64,000 bases of DNA from Trichobilharzia regenti (GCA_944472135.2 OX235263.1:3207517-3271516); one strand, 5' to 3'. Shown: positions 20,299-31,994, counted from the first letter of the stretch. Notes: generated by a model from the letters alone, not told the origin. Numbers and translations: made by a program.

Positions 20299-22098
20299 TT
20301 ATCTCATCAACCTAGTGTAGAAACAGAGTAATTTACACCAGAGATAATAGCATTCAAATAGTAGCTTGAAACTAGAAATGCCTTTATTCATGCAAGTCAA
20401 TTTAACAATTACTCTCTCGTTTTCTCTTGGCTTGTCCTCACTAAACTGATCATTGATATTCGTCCTTTCAAACGAACTGATACTATCATAGTCATTGCAC
20501 AAGATACTTGAGTTGATAGGCGACTGTTTCATTGCGGATGACAGCACCAACGACGACTGATTGATACCAGTTGATGAAGTTAGCTGTGGATCAAAAGCTG
20601 TTGTAGCTCGACTTTCGGAAATTTGTCTACCTGCAAGACCACCACCACTGCCGTCTTTTACTATCTGCTCAGGTTTAGCACTGGCATCTGATGACAGGTG
20701 GGCTACACGCTGATCAATCACACTGACGGTCTCACAAGTATGCGTGCCTTCTGCAACTGCATCTGCATTTATTTCTACTTCACGTTCAAGTTGTACAGAA
20801 CCTTTGTTCAACTTAGCGGTAGTAGGCATATCGCTCATCTCATCATGATCAACTAAAGACAACTGTGAAATATCATGATCATTATCACGAATATTCACTT
20901 TACCGTCAACTTTATCATTTTCAAACTCTTTAATAACAGAAGTAGACAATTTTGGTTCCTTCTCGCAAATCCCTAAAGGTTTTATATCTTCACTCTGACT
21001 AGTAATACCTTGTAAACTTATGGGGTCAGAACTGCACTATAAAACAGTAACTCTATTCTATGACACTCTATTCAACAATGGCTTACCAGTTGTAACTACA
21101 GACTTCCTGACCGCACGGTTATCGTCACACAATTTGGAGTCAGGCCTGGAGTTTACATTTAGCTTATCACTGAACTTGCTCACTGATTCACAGTTCATTT
21201 TTGTATGAACTTCTTGCAAACGTGTAAAACGCAACCGTGTTTGTCTTGCATCTTGTAACTTATCTGTTGAGGATGTACCACGAAACCTGTTACACTCACT
21301 AGGTCTATATGCATTACTAGACATCATGGAGCCTTCTCGATATCCACCTATCTGAGACCCTTTCGTCATGAATGATCGCGTTTTGCTCTCAGACTGCTCT
21401 ATTCTAGGGGTGAGATGCAATAGACTGGCAAACTTGCTGATTGATTGACTGACACTATCGTTTACCAATTTCAGAATATCATCAAACTTTGGCTCGATAC
21501 CTTCATCCTCTATACGGGAGCTTATCTTCACCCACTTCCTTTGCAGTCGAGTAGGTAGGCGTCTCGCTATTACTTCTAGGATAAAACTCAAGTTGAGGTT
21601 ACTCATGCGATTCATCGAAATCATTCCATTCTTGTAAATTAGCAAATTATCTAAAAACTCAGTGAGTTCCTTGGAGTCATCCTGTAATTGACCACCATTA
21701 CTCTTAACAGCCTCGAATTATTTCCCTGCAATCATCGAAGGTCTTCCAAACCTTTGACGTAATATGCTCATAGCCTCATCGTAGCCCTGTTTTGGCTTTA
21801 TAAACTTACAGCACTTTATATCTCTTGCAGCATCTCCAGTGCAATATCTCATCAAATACATTAACTTCAATTCATCACTTGATAGAAAACTACTCAACAT
21901 GATATCAAACTCCTTTACAAATTGTAAATAATCAGCTGGGTTTCCATCAAAACACCGTGGTTCAAATTTAGGGAGTTTGATGTTCCTATTATCCCTGAAC
22001 GGCGAAACAATAACATCAACCATATGATGCTTAACATCAGACACATCGTCACAAGTAACAGACAAGTCACAATGACTTACTTTCCTGTTTGCATCCAA
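20299..22098 (-). pseudogene. BEL/Pao-like gag (DUF1759-type), copy 2
   Basis: Three minus frames: 22,098-21,718, 21,645-21,058 and 20,949-20,299. The first has the family signature FEPRCFDGNPADYLQFVKEF, then LMYLMRYCTGDAARDI and AMSILRQRFGRPSMI. The second is the helical core (IARRLPTRLQRKWVKIS). The third is acidic and ends in a hydrophobic stretch. A stop after SMIAGK and other breaks show it is inactive. Gag would form the particle that packages element RNA. Confidence 0.75.
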
Positions 22099-22272
22099 GA
22101 CACTCTGTCACTTCTTTGACCCAGGCATTGTTGAACTTGACCCAATTCCAAAACCGTTCCAGATATTGCTTGTTCAAAGAGGACTTGACCGGCACCAGGG
22201 AAAATGAACGGCGACTATCCAAAGTGTCACCAACTATTTGAATCCGCCAGATCTGTTTCTATCGTCAGAAAC

Positions 22273-22630
22273 TGTCAGTCACGTCTCATAAACCGTCAAT
22301 GCCCAGCTCTTGCTACGCTCGGGCCCACGCTGTTCCTTGCAGTTTTTCACAAACTCTTAATAGTAACGGAGGCGAAAACCAAAACTACGATTGGCCGCTT
22401 GGGAATTCTTTATTGTAACACCAACATATAAAAAATATTTCTATTAAGGTCTGTGAACAAATATTACAATAATAAATCACGATATTACTTCTGATGGTTT
22501 TGTCCTGACTTCTTTCTGAACAGCGACCGATGAGACGATGACTGGCTGATTGATGCCTCCGCGAAAATTGGGGATGTTGGGTTTGAGCAAACAACCGAGA
22601 ATTGACTGTTCAACCTTCAAAACCATTGAC
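22273..22630 (-). repeat. 5' LTR of BEL/Pao copy 2
   Basis: 358 bp; outer edge abuts TSD GAGAC at 22,631-22,635. The inner side leads into the untranslated leader before gag; no TGG-type primer binding site is obvious at the junction. Confidence 0.85.
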
Positions 22631-22635
22631 AGAGA

Positions 22636-24000
22636 CAGTGCAATCAGATTGGGGTAAGTCACTTATTATACCGATATTCAAGAAGGGAAACAAGTCTTTC
22701 ACTTGAAGGCGGCCTTCGACTCCGTGGATCAAAAGGTGCCATGGCGATGTCTGACTGTGAAGGGAGTGCCAAGAAAATACATTGCACTAATCAAGGCACT
22801 CCATTCAAACTCACGTAGTCGTGTGAGGGCTTATGGGGAATTGTCATCTGAATTGGTAACAACCAGTGGTGTCCGACAGGGTTGTCCACTTTCCCCATTT
22901 CTGTTTAACTTCATCATAGATATGCTGACGGAAGTATCCTTAACTGAACGTAATGACTTAGGAATCGACTTGTCTTATGGACTTAGAATATGCAGATGAC
23001 ATAGTCCTGTTAGGGGAGGATGCTGACAAAATCCAGAGTCTTCTGAACACCTTGGGCAGCAATCTTTGTATGTTCGGCATGCGATTCGCCCCTGCAAAAT
23101 GTAAGATGCTGCTACAGGACTGGACCACGTCAACCCCTAACTTAGTGATAGGGAGTGAAGTGATAGAACATGTTGAACACTTCACCTATTTGGGAAGTTG
23201 TATTAGCACCAACGGACTGATTGGCGATTAAATCTCAGCACGGATCCGAAAAGCTCGAGCTGCTTTCGCTGACTTACACCATCTCTGGCGTAAGCGTGAC
23301 ATCCGGTTATCAACCAAGGGACGTGTGTACTGCTCATCAGTTCGCTCCGTCCTTCTCTATGGCTCTGAAACATGGCCAATACGCGTTGAAGACATGAAAA
23401 GGTTGACTGCTTTCGATCGTAGATGTCTGCGATCTCTGTCTCACGTTAGGTGGTTTAATAAGGTAAGTAATGTTGACGTTAGGCGTAGAGTGTTGGGTAA
23501 ATAGGTAAAATCAATCGACGAGGCTATAAAGTTACATAGACTAAGATGGCTAGGTCACGTGCTGCGCATGCCTAACCACCGCCTCCCCCGACGGGCATTG
23601 CTAGCTGATATAGGTTCAGGTTGGAAAAGAGTAAGTGGTGGCCAAACAAAAACATGGCATCAATCCATGAAATCCTTGACAGTTAAACTGAGTCAGGTAG
23701 GGAGATGCAGACTTCCGGGTTGGGGCCCTCGGGACTCTAGGAAGCAACGGCTGGAGACAATAGGTGACATGGCTCAAAATCGTTGTCAATGGCGCAGATG
23801 TATTCAGTCTCTGTAATCTTTCATATTCCTTTCTACTATTACCCATTCTGTTTCACTCTTATACTTGTCAAACTCTATTGATTCTCTTCACTCATCTTCT
23901 TGTCTACCTTTGTGTGCTATTTGGAACGTGGCAACTCGAACTGCTGCACTTTGGTGACAAGTTCTATGTTGAATCCAGACAGACATAATATCATCACTCA
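22636..24000 (+). mobile_element. SR2-like RTE element, copy 2, 3' half
   Basis: Continues the RT after the BEL/Pao insertion. About 215-220 bp of the RT fingers (between IPIFKKGNKS and the LKAAFDSVD motif) are deleted at about 22,698, and a shorter deletion disturbs the frame before EYADDIVLLG. RT palm motifs, YADD and the C-terminal region to 23,816 remain in several frames. The 3' end adjoins the old non-LTR element near 24,000 with the same junction as copies 1 and 3. Confidence 0.85.
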
Positions 24001-24590
24001 CAGATAGTTTAATCTCTTTCCGAACGGCTGGCACAATATTATCAGAATTATATTTGATTAATAGGTCAGCGAGATGATGACACAGATTATCAGATCATGT
24101 TTTAGAATTAATACTATATACCTCATCGGGAACTAAGCTGTTGAAGACTTTAGAGACTTGAGGCACTTTTGAGCATCATTTGTGTTAAAACCTAGAAAGT
24201 GGCTATTATTAACACTAGTGATTCTGCGAAGCTTGGCAATTGAGGGAGAGTAAATAAAAGATTTATCAAGAGTACATACAACAAACGAATGCGGAATATT
24301 GTTTATCTGGTTACCACCAGTGATTTCCTTAAATAGTTTCCACATATTAGAAGGATTTTTGCAGGATATGAGTTTCTGATTATACATTACATTCAATCTC
24401 TGCATTTCAGACTTAATTAAGAAGTTAGTTCTTTTTACACCACTTTTATCTTTCATCTTATGCAGTTTTTCCTTCTCTCTACGAAGCGTTTTAAGTTGAT
24501 GCGAGGAGAAACGGTCAAATTTGACGAATAGTGTTTCTTTTGGACAACAGATTTCAAAACGGAATTTCAGATAGGATGTAATATTAGAGA
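24001..24590 (-). mobile_element. Old non-LTR retrotransposon, copy 2, part 1
   Basis: Inverted copy of 5,757-6,355: the Lys-rich linker ORF (24,627-24,133) with LRREKEKLHKMKDKSGVKRT. It is interrupted at 24,590 by the CR1-like element and resumes at 30,165. Confidence 0.75.
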
Positions 24591-24679
24591 CTAAGCGGTA
24601 CGTTCGAAATTGGTGACATTTTTGCACGTGTTTGCTCTGAAATTTATTTACTGCTTATTGTCATATAATTCTTGAAATT

Positions 24680-26164
24680 ATGGTCCAAATCTCTAAAAAA
24701 CGTGTTCGTAGAAACACAATTGTTTTAGATAGTGGCTTAAATTCGGTTATAACTGCATTACCGCCGTGTAATACAGTATCAACTACTAGCTCTCAAAATG
24801 GTTTGAGTGCAGATCTCACTCCTGTGATACAGGTGAAAGATGTTCTGTTAGAGAACTCTGAGTTCTGTAAACTAAACCTCCTTTTGAAAGATATGCAGAG
24901 GCAAGTAAGTGAAATTCAGAAAAAATTAGATCAGTTTGATAGTATGTCACTGCCAATCTCAAATACCACGGAGAGCCGTTCTGATATTGGCCAGGTTAAG
25001 TGTTTACTGGATGTAACTCAAAATAAGCTTTTGAATTTAGACCCAATAGCCTGTCTTTTAGAAAGGCATCCTAAAATATCTCCAGACAACCTAAATAAAG
25101 CTGAAAATCTGATTGACTGCTTGGCTACGGAGGTGATGAAGCGTATAACCTCTTCTCACCAAGCTATAGTTTACAACGTCCCAGATTCTCTGCCCCTGAA
25201 AACTGTAAGACACAAAATCCTGATTTGTTGCGGCATGGCTAGTGTTCCATGTGAATGCAAACGACTTCGTAAAAAGTCTAACCAGGCTAATTGCCCAATC
25301 ATTTTTAAATTCAGTAATTCCCTTGATGCTAGTAAGTTTACTAAATGTCAGGATCACTTAAGACTGAATAGCAGTTATAAGTCTATAACCGTAGCTCAGG
25401 ATAAAACACCGTGTCAGCGCAGAATAATGCGTAGTAATAACCTGGTCACCTCCTCTAGCTTAGATTTACCAAATAAGGATCGTGCACAGCAACAGACACC
25501 TAGTGCTGAAACTAGCATTCAGCAAACTACACAACAACCACACCTGCCAATGGAACTAGGAACTGATTTAGATACCAGTACCCCTGTAAATAAAGCCTCA
25601 TCGAAAGATGTTAAAATGACTAGAACTTCTGCAAGTTGTTCTAAGAAATTTCCCCCCAAACGTAGTAACCTCACCACGATGAACAAATTTCGCAGGGTTG
25701 AGACTAATGATGGGGAAGAATACTTTGTATTCAATAAGCCTGCTGAGAGTAAGAATGCCAACAAACCATCACTTGTTACGAAAAACTCCTCTCGAAACAT
25801 AAGTATATCTGGAGGTGTTCCGCATGCTCCACCTTATAGAAAGTCAGGCTCCAAGACTCCTAAAGTCTTGCAGCCAAAGCACCTTCCTTCACAATTCCCT
25901 TTAAGTTATAAAAACAACCCGAAGGTGTATACCGGTATGACGAATAGCAGTTGGATGGGTAGACCTTCTGATGCTATGCCTTTTAACCGTCAACCTAGGC
26001 CCAACCTGTACTACCCTTATATCCAGGAACACATGGTAAATTTTCCAGGTGTCCCGAATCACTGGTACGACCCATGGCACCTAGGACCACCTCATTGCAC
26101 TCCAACCCGATGTACAGACACCCAGTCCGACCTCCTTTTCATTCATAAATTCTTGCGGTGCTGA
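24680..26164 (+). CDS. CR1-like ORF1 protein (RNA-binding, nucleocapsid-like)
   Basis: 494 aa, uninterrupted, starting 89 bp into the element. Residues about 60-90 are coiled-coil-like (LLKDMQRQVSEIQKKLDQFD). Residues about 150-240 resemble an RRM-like fold (HQAIVYNVPDSL, then CPIIFKFSNSLDASKF). The C-terminal half is basic and rich in Pro, Ser and Asn. ORF1 proteins of this kind bind the element RNA and take part in the RNP. No clear CCHC knuckle was seen. It precedes ORF2 by 70 bp. Confidence 0.7.
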   Translation: MVQISKKRVRRNTIVLDSGLNSVITALPPCNTVSTTSSQNGLSADLTPVIQVKDVLLENSEFCKLNLLLKDMQRQVSEIQKKLDQFDSMSLPISNTTESRSDIGQVKCLLDVTQNKLLNLDPIACLLERHPKISPDNLNKAENLIDCLATEVMKRITSSHQAIVYNVPDSLPLKTVRHKILICCGMASVPCECKRLRKKSNQANCPIIFKFSNSLDASKFTKCQDHLRLNSSYKSITVAQDKTPCQRRIMRSNNLVTSSSLDLPNKDRAQQQTPSAETSIQQTTQQPHLPMELGTDLDTSTPVNKASSKDVKMTRTSASCSKKFPPKRSNLTTMNKFRRVETNDGEEYFVFNKPAESKNANKPSLVTKNSSRNISISGGVPHAPPYRKSGSKTPKVLQPKHLPSQFPLSYKNNPKVYTGMTNSSWMGRPSDAMPFNRQPRPNLYYPYIQEHMVNFPGVPNHWYDPWHLGPPHCTPTRCTDTQSDLLFIHKFLRC

Positions 26165-26234
26165 CGCACAAATAGATTTAGGTTATGGTGACATTTTAAG
26201 CCAGTTTGTAGTATCCCGTGACTTATTCACGATA

Positions 26235-29062
26235 TTGCTAATTAATGCACGTTCCTTAATCAATAAGATATCTGAACTAAGGACATTATTATTAGTCGCC
26301 AAGCCTACTGTAGCTCTGATTACTGAGTCATGGTGCTCATCCTCTGTACTTGATGTGCATATAGGTATCGATGATTACACTGTACACCGTGCAAACAGAG
26401 ATTGCAAGCGTGGTGGAGGATGTCTCATATATATACATAGCTCATTTGTAGTCAGTAAGGTGGAAGATGAAACAATGAATAATGTACCTGACTCACTCTG
26501 GGTTGTCTTACATGGAGATAAGTACAAACTTCTCATAGGCTGTGTTTATCGAGCACCAAGCTCAACAAAAGAAACTGATGCGTTATTAGCTAAATCGTTT
26601 GCACACGCATCCTCGTTTAGTGCTAATTACAAAATAATTGCAGGGGACTTCAATCTTCCAGAAGTCAATTGGCTAACTAGTTCCGGCCCCCAACGCTTCG
26701 ACGAATTACTTGCCACTATAGACTGTTATGGATGGCAACAACACGTCCAGACACCTACTCGTGGTGACAACATGTTGGACCTTGTTTTTTGTCATGACAC
26801 AATCCCAGTATCCACTATGTTGGTAATAGATTTTCCAGTAGTGACCATAGAATGGTACTCTGCTCTCTGCCTTTCTCACCACTAAATACAGGAAACAAAC
26901 AAGACTCAGGAAGCACAATATGTCGTAGTTACAAATATACAGACTGGGGATTAGTCCAAGAACTTATTCGACTCTGTCAATGGGATGACTATTTTACCAC
27001 TGACTCCCTGGAGGCCTTAGTAACCCTGTTTTACAGGAATGTTACCCTTTGTCTAGATACAGTTGCTCCAAAGAAAATAGTGAAATTAAGTAGACACCGA
27101 ACTGAATATATTCCAAGGGCACACCGTAATAAGTTAAGGAAACTGAAGAAACAGTACTATTCCACTAAGGACATATCACTATTGCTCTCAATCCACGAGT
27201 CTCTTGAATCTATCAAGCGCCTACGCTCTCAAAAGGACCTCGACGAAGAGTTAACGGCACTTGAAAGTACCTCCAAAGTTTATAACTTAACGGCACTTCT
27301 TAAAAAACGAATGCAGTCGGCGAGGGAAATCCCATACTTACTTCACGACAAAGTAATCTACAATGAACCTGCCACTATCTGTGAACTCTTCAGTGATTGG
27401 TTTGCAAACTTTAGTTTAGAAACACATATGCCTGGTGAAACCGCTCCCCTTACTATCTCTTCCCTTGAAAGCATTGTGTTCACTAATCAGTTAATAGTAC
27501 AAGCAATTAAAAGCCTTAAACCTTCCACTAGTACGGGACCGGATGGCCTCGCTTCGATAATTTTCAAAAACAGTGGGTGTGATATACCCTTGTTACTTCT
27601 TAAATTCTTCTCAATATCTATGGACACTGGCACTTACCCTAGTGAGTGGAAAACTAGCTTCATAATTCCACATTACAAATCTGGTGATAGGGCAAACGTC
27701 CGCAATTACAGACCCATAAATATAACCCCAGTTATCTCACGAATCATGGAGAAAGTTGTAAAAGATCAATTGTCAGACTACCTAATTAGGGAAGATCTTG
27801 TTACAAGGTCTCAACACGGATTTCTCAAAAATAGATCCTGCGTTACTTGCCACTTCGACTTTTTCAACTGCATCACTAGTAGTCGCGAAGCACGTAAGCT
27901 AGTCGTTGTTCTCTACTTCGATATATCTAGGGCATTTGACATGGTATCTCACAGTATTCTCTTTGAGAAGCTGTACTCTTGTGGAATTCGCAACCCATTA
28001 CTGAACTGGTTAAAATCATTTCTAAGCAACAGGGTACAAATAACCAAAGTTGGATCTGTATTGTCTCATCCTAGGCAGATCTCAAGTGGGGTCGTGCAAG
28101 GTAGTGTCCTAGGTCCACTTTTATTCACAGTTTACATTAACAGCATTTGCAAGTGCTTCACCTCAGGTAAACCATTCCTATATGCTGACGACCTCAAAGT
28201 CGTCTACTCCTGCTACACTCATGAATTAAGCGATATGGTTACTAAAATACATCTTGAACTAAGTAGCCTTGCAACGTGGTGTGCTGAATCCTGTCTAAAT
28301 TTTAACATTGACAAATGCGGCTGGATTTGTATCGGCAACAGTAACCTTGATCTAACTCTTGAAATAAATGGGCGAAAACTAGCTAAGCTCAACTCAGTCG
28401 TAGATCTCGGTATTAGATACTCTAGTAACCTAACGTTCGCTGAACAGACTGATTATGCCAGACGTAAAACGCGAAGGCTGATAGGATGCATAACACGCAA
28501 TTTCTTTTGTTGTGAAACTAGGGTTTTATTATACAAAGTATGTGTCCGACCTATCTTAGAATACTGCCCGTTTATTCTTAGCGGACTAAGACAAAATGAC
28601 AAGCTTAAATTAGAGGGAGTGCAACGGCAGTTTACCTCAAGAACTCTTGGTTTAGAAAGTGGTCTGGAATACCATGAGCGATGCGAAAGACTAAGATTAG
28701 AACCCCTCTGGAAAAGACGCCTTAAGCTAAACCTTATCTTTTACTACAAGCTAACTAATCTTCTCTTGCATTCCTCCGAGCCAATAACTAAACCTACCAC
28801 TGTCATCAGTTACAATCTTAGAAATCATCACAACCTAGCTGCTATGGAGCACTGTCAGACTTACGTGCGGTACAACTTCTTCTTAAATAAGTTTTCAGTC
28901 ATTTGGAATAGACTACCAGCTAATGTGCGCGATGCAAACACACTTCCAGTGTTCATCTCCTCAGTCACCAGACTACTCAAAGATGACAATGCACTTTTGC
29001 GCCTGACTCTTACACCTTCTTTTTCACCCTACATAGATATTTTAAGTTCTTTAAACGTGTAG
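26235..29062 (+). CDS. CR1-like ORF2: endonuclease plus reverse transcriptase, one frameshift
   Basis: The endonuclease frame 26,235-26,885 has INARSLINK, TESWCSS (catalytic Glu), GCVYRAPSS and GDFNLPEVNW. Near 26,815-26,822 the frame shifts: the SDHRMVLCSLP motif that follows is read in the second frame, whose ORF is 26,852-29,062 (736 aa). RT motifs: GPDGLASIIFK, NYRPINITPVISRIMEKVV, QHGFLKNRSC, YFDISRAFDMV, SSGVVQGSVLGPLLF, FLYADDLKVV (active site), FNIDKCGWIC. Apart from the frameshift it is intact, suggesting a young copy. Confidence 0.85.
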
Positions 29063-30160
29063 TTACAACAAACTACAATTATAAATTTCAATATTATTCG
29101 AACTAGATGATTAACATTTCTACACAGGACAGTAATATTAGTTTACACATAATATAAAAGTTAGCATAACGGGACTAGTTAGTTTGTGTACCAAAATAAC
29201 CACAATTACTAAACAGAATATATATGTATATATTTATTAATCACTCCTTAAGGACTCCCGTTGCTTTCTTTTGCGTTGCTGTTGTTTGTCTTCTTTTTTC
29301 TCTCACCATTTCAGCTTCCATTTGACTTTTTGAATGAGAATGAATAATGTGGATATTTGACCATTTACAATGACAAATGATCTGCAAACATTATTGGTCC
29401 CGTATCTTTCAGTTGCCTGGTTAATAACGAATTAACTTTCTCCACGACGCAACCTGGATTACATTTGTGGAATATACTCTTATACCAATGGAAAAGTATC
29501 TATTTGTAATACAACGTCACGATTGTAGCTTATAACATAACTGATCGTATCTGTAAAAATAGCTTCCTTATTACCCAATTTGGATATAAATCAAATCAAA
29601 AATAAGATTCGGATTTGTACACACCCAAGTTATATTGAGGAATTACTTCAAGCTTTATTTTTTCCCAAGTATTTTTAATCCATCCAAAACTTACTTGGGT
29701 TTTTTTGTTAATGCGAAGACAATATTCCTATATTTCATTATGTGCTCCATTGAATGACTTGTTATATTGTGGAATAACTTCAAGCTTTATTTTTTCCCAA
29801 GTATTTTTAATCCATCCAAAACTTACTTGGGTTTTTTTGTTAATGCGAAGTTAATATTCCTATATTTCATGACGTGCTCCATTGAATGACTGGTTATCAT
29901 ATTGTTCCCACAGACCTAAGACAAAAACGCCAGCAACCATGTAACTTAACCATAAACCAAATTTATGAAATTTATATAATGCTTATCCATGCCTGTATAT
30001 TTGGTGTGTCCTACACAAGTAGGAAAAAATGTGTATTTTATTAAAACATTATTATTAATTATGATTGCTAATCGTATATGTAATTTATCATATTGATGAT
30101 GCCTGTAAACTGGCGTCTCTCATGTACAAAATGAGAATATACTATTATTATTATTATTAT
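29063..30160 (+). other. CR1-like 3' UTR with internal tandem duplication and TTA tail
   Basis: 1.1 kb of AT-rich non-coding sequence. A ~130-bp segment (TTGTGGAATAACTTCAAGCT...) occurs twice in tandem at about 29,634-29,764 and 29,768-29,893. Its 3' terminal block is shared with the CR1-like elements at 11,811 and 42,802 and ends in (TTA)n. Confidence 0.75.
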
Positions 30161-30164
30161 TAAT

Positions 30165-30440
30165 ATATTGTCATCAAATGAATCATCATTAAACAGATTC
30201 CATCTTGTGTCACTGAGCATGTTTCTAAGATGATGTAAGTTCTCATTTGAGTAGCATCTGTGAACGACTTTCTTAGACAATTTTGAGAAGGCTTTACTGT
30301 GTAATTTTCCGTAAATTTTGGGTAAGACTCGTACAATACAATGATCAGAATTGAAGAGCGGGGCTCTTTTATGAGCTTCGTATATTCCAGAATCATTTAT
30401 AAATACTAAATCAAGTGAAGTATTTTGTCGAGTTGGGAAA
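30165..30440 (-). mobile_element. Old non-LTR retrotransposon, copy 2, part 2
   Basis: Continuation after the CR1-like insertion; inverted match to 5,485-5,757 (NDSGIYEAHKRAPLFNSDHC, LSKKVVHRCYSNENLHHL). Confidence 0.75.
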
Positions 30441-31015
30441 TGTTATGTTGCTGCTGCTGAGTGGTTAATAGTAGTTTTCTCCGTCGCCAAATTGTTATGT
30501 ACTCGTCGCCAAATTATTGTTATGTACTGGTCAAGAATTTAATAGTCCTGACGCAAGAAGGCGGAAATCAGAAGACCACTAGGTTTGCGATGATAATTTT
30601 ATTTTCCAAAACACCAGGAGAAGCAATAAGTGGTATCACACCAAAAGAAAGTAAGTCACACAAGATTGTGTGAGCGAAATATATATGACCATCCAGACAA
30701 GTGTGACAACAAATCAATGAACAGTCTTAACATGAATGGCTAATTATAATGGAGTGTCGATCCATATATACATAGCAAAATATGGCAGACATGTAAACAA
30801 CCACACATATAATATGGATATATGTCACCAAGCAACGGACTGTCAACAAACACTAATATTATAAATAATATAAGGGTAATATACATTGTTAAAGGAGACA
30901 GGTTCATCAAAGTGAAATAGTCACAGACTAAGCAAGCAGACAGAAAGAGAGATCACCATACATATATATATATATATGTATATATATGTATATATATATA
31001 TATGGATACGTATCA
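30441..31015 (-). mobile_element. Solo LTR with 5-bp TSD (copy 2)
   Basis: 575-bp inverted copy of 4,923-5,479, flanked by GGAAA (reverse of TTTCC) at 30,436-30,440 and 31,016-31,020. Most of the length difference is in the terminal TA repeat and a few small indels. Confidence 0.75.
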
Positions 31016-31420
31016 GGAAATTAACAACATTTTCATGGTCCAGCAATGTAATAAAACTGCAGTCGCTGGAGTTGAAGTCGCCAGTCACTATAGATAAGGA
31101 GTTACCAAACGAAGCAGCAGCAGCGAAAATAGTGAATTCATCAGCGAAGATCGATAATTCTGAGGGACCGCAACAAGGAGTGATATAGATATTTGTGACA
31201 AAAATGGAGCTATACTTAGATAAGTGTTCAGGTCAACATTTTACAATCAACATTGTCATTTGAGTATTTGATACAGACGTTGTTAGCAGTAGACCACTGA
31301 GAATGAATAAAAGTGGCAACACCACCACCTTTCTTCTTTTTTGAGCTGCATCGGTATTGTCTGTGCATTGTGAAACCACTTAAGGCGACTAAATTATTGT
31401 CATATGAATCGTGGAGCCAA
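31016..31420 (-). mobile_element. Old non-LTR retrotransposon, copy 2, part 3 (endonuclease)
   Basis: Inverted match to 4,515-4,922: endonuclease motifs GDFNSSDCSF and GGGVA on the minus strand. A plus-strand ORF here (30,976-31,188) is a shadow. Confidence 0.7.
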
Positions 31421-31599
31421 GTTTATTGAAGATTTATTACACCAGTATTACAATATATATTGGAGACGAAGAAGAAGAGGTCAAATTTATGTACAGCAAA
31501 ATAGGTAGGCTATAACTGTTCATAGACCACCAGGATCTGATCTTACGCCTTCTTTCCAATACGACCCACTACACTATACATCAGCGCCTATAAATAACC

Positions 31600-31850
31600 A
31601 ACACAATGTAATAGATATTCAGACGTTAATTCATCTTGTTCTTTATCTGTAAAAGCAGGCTTAGTTAAATGTCTGAAACACTGGGCAACAACACTAAATA
31701 ATACATCAAAAAGCCTAGATGATGAAATGAAACAGATAGAAACAGCCTTGTTGCTAAATGAATATGACAAAAAATTATTACAAACCTCAAAATACTTATA
31801 AAATCAAAGAACAAATATTAGTGAAACTGTTGTCTACCACATGAATAAGA
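31600..31850 (+). pseudogene. Penelope-like element fragment (copy 2)
   Basis: Plus-strand reading SVKAGLVKCLKHWATTL, then DDEMKQIETALLLNEYDK; inverted copy of 4,090-4,320. Its right edge, just after ACCACATGAATAAGA, is the breakpoint where the inverted arm meets the third, direct copy. Confidence 0.6.
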
Positions 31851-31852
31851 AT

Positions 31853-31990
31853 AGTTCCCGATGAGGTATATAGTATTAATTCTAAAACATGATCTGATAA
31901 TCTGTGTCATCATCTCACTGACCTATTAATCAAATATAATTCTGATAATATTGTGCCAGCCGTTCGGAAAGAGATTAAACTATCTGTGAG
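31853..31990 (+). mobile_element. Old non-LTR retrotransposon, copy 3 (junction piece only)
   Basis: Matches 6,211-6,355 (VPDEVY... VRKEIKLSVSDD). Only the part adjoining the SR2 3' end was carried along in the third copy. Confidence 0.7.
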
Positions 31991-31994
31991 TGAT

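Larger units (their letters stand above)
18861..22630 (-). mobile_element. Complete non-autonomous BEL/Pao-like LTR element (copy 2)
   Basis: 3,770-bp element inside the SR2 RT gene with a perfect 5-bp TSD GAGAC (18,856-18,860 and 22,631-22,635). LTRs: 18,861-19,219 (3') and 22,273-22,630 (5'), both TGT...TGACA. Between them, in minus orientation, are gag frames, two hairpin repeats, a 3' region and a GGGGAG tract. There is no protease, RT, RNase H or integrase in the 3 kb interior, so it must have moved with helper enzymes. Its LTRs belong to a slightly different subfamily from the 359-bp LTRs at 10,201 and 16,239. Confidence 0.85.
24591..30164 (+). mobile_element. Full-length CR1-like non-LTR retrotransposon
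   Basis: 5,574-bp insertion defined by comparison with the uninterrupted copy at 5,755-5,765: target AATATTAGAG|ATATTGTC, with at most a 1-bp duplication. It contains a 5' leader, ORF1 (24,680-26,164), ORF2 (26,235-29,062), a 1.1-kb 3' UTR and a (TTA)n tail after the terminal block GCCTGTAAACTGGCGTCTCT. This layout fits the CR1 clade (SR1 and Perere elements of schistosomes). Confidence 0.85.
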
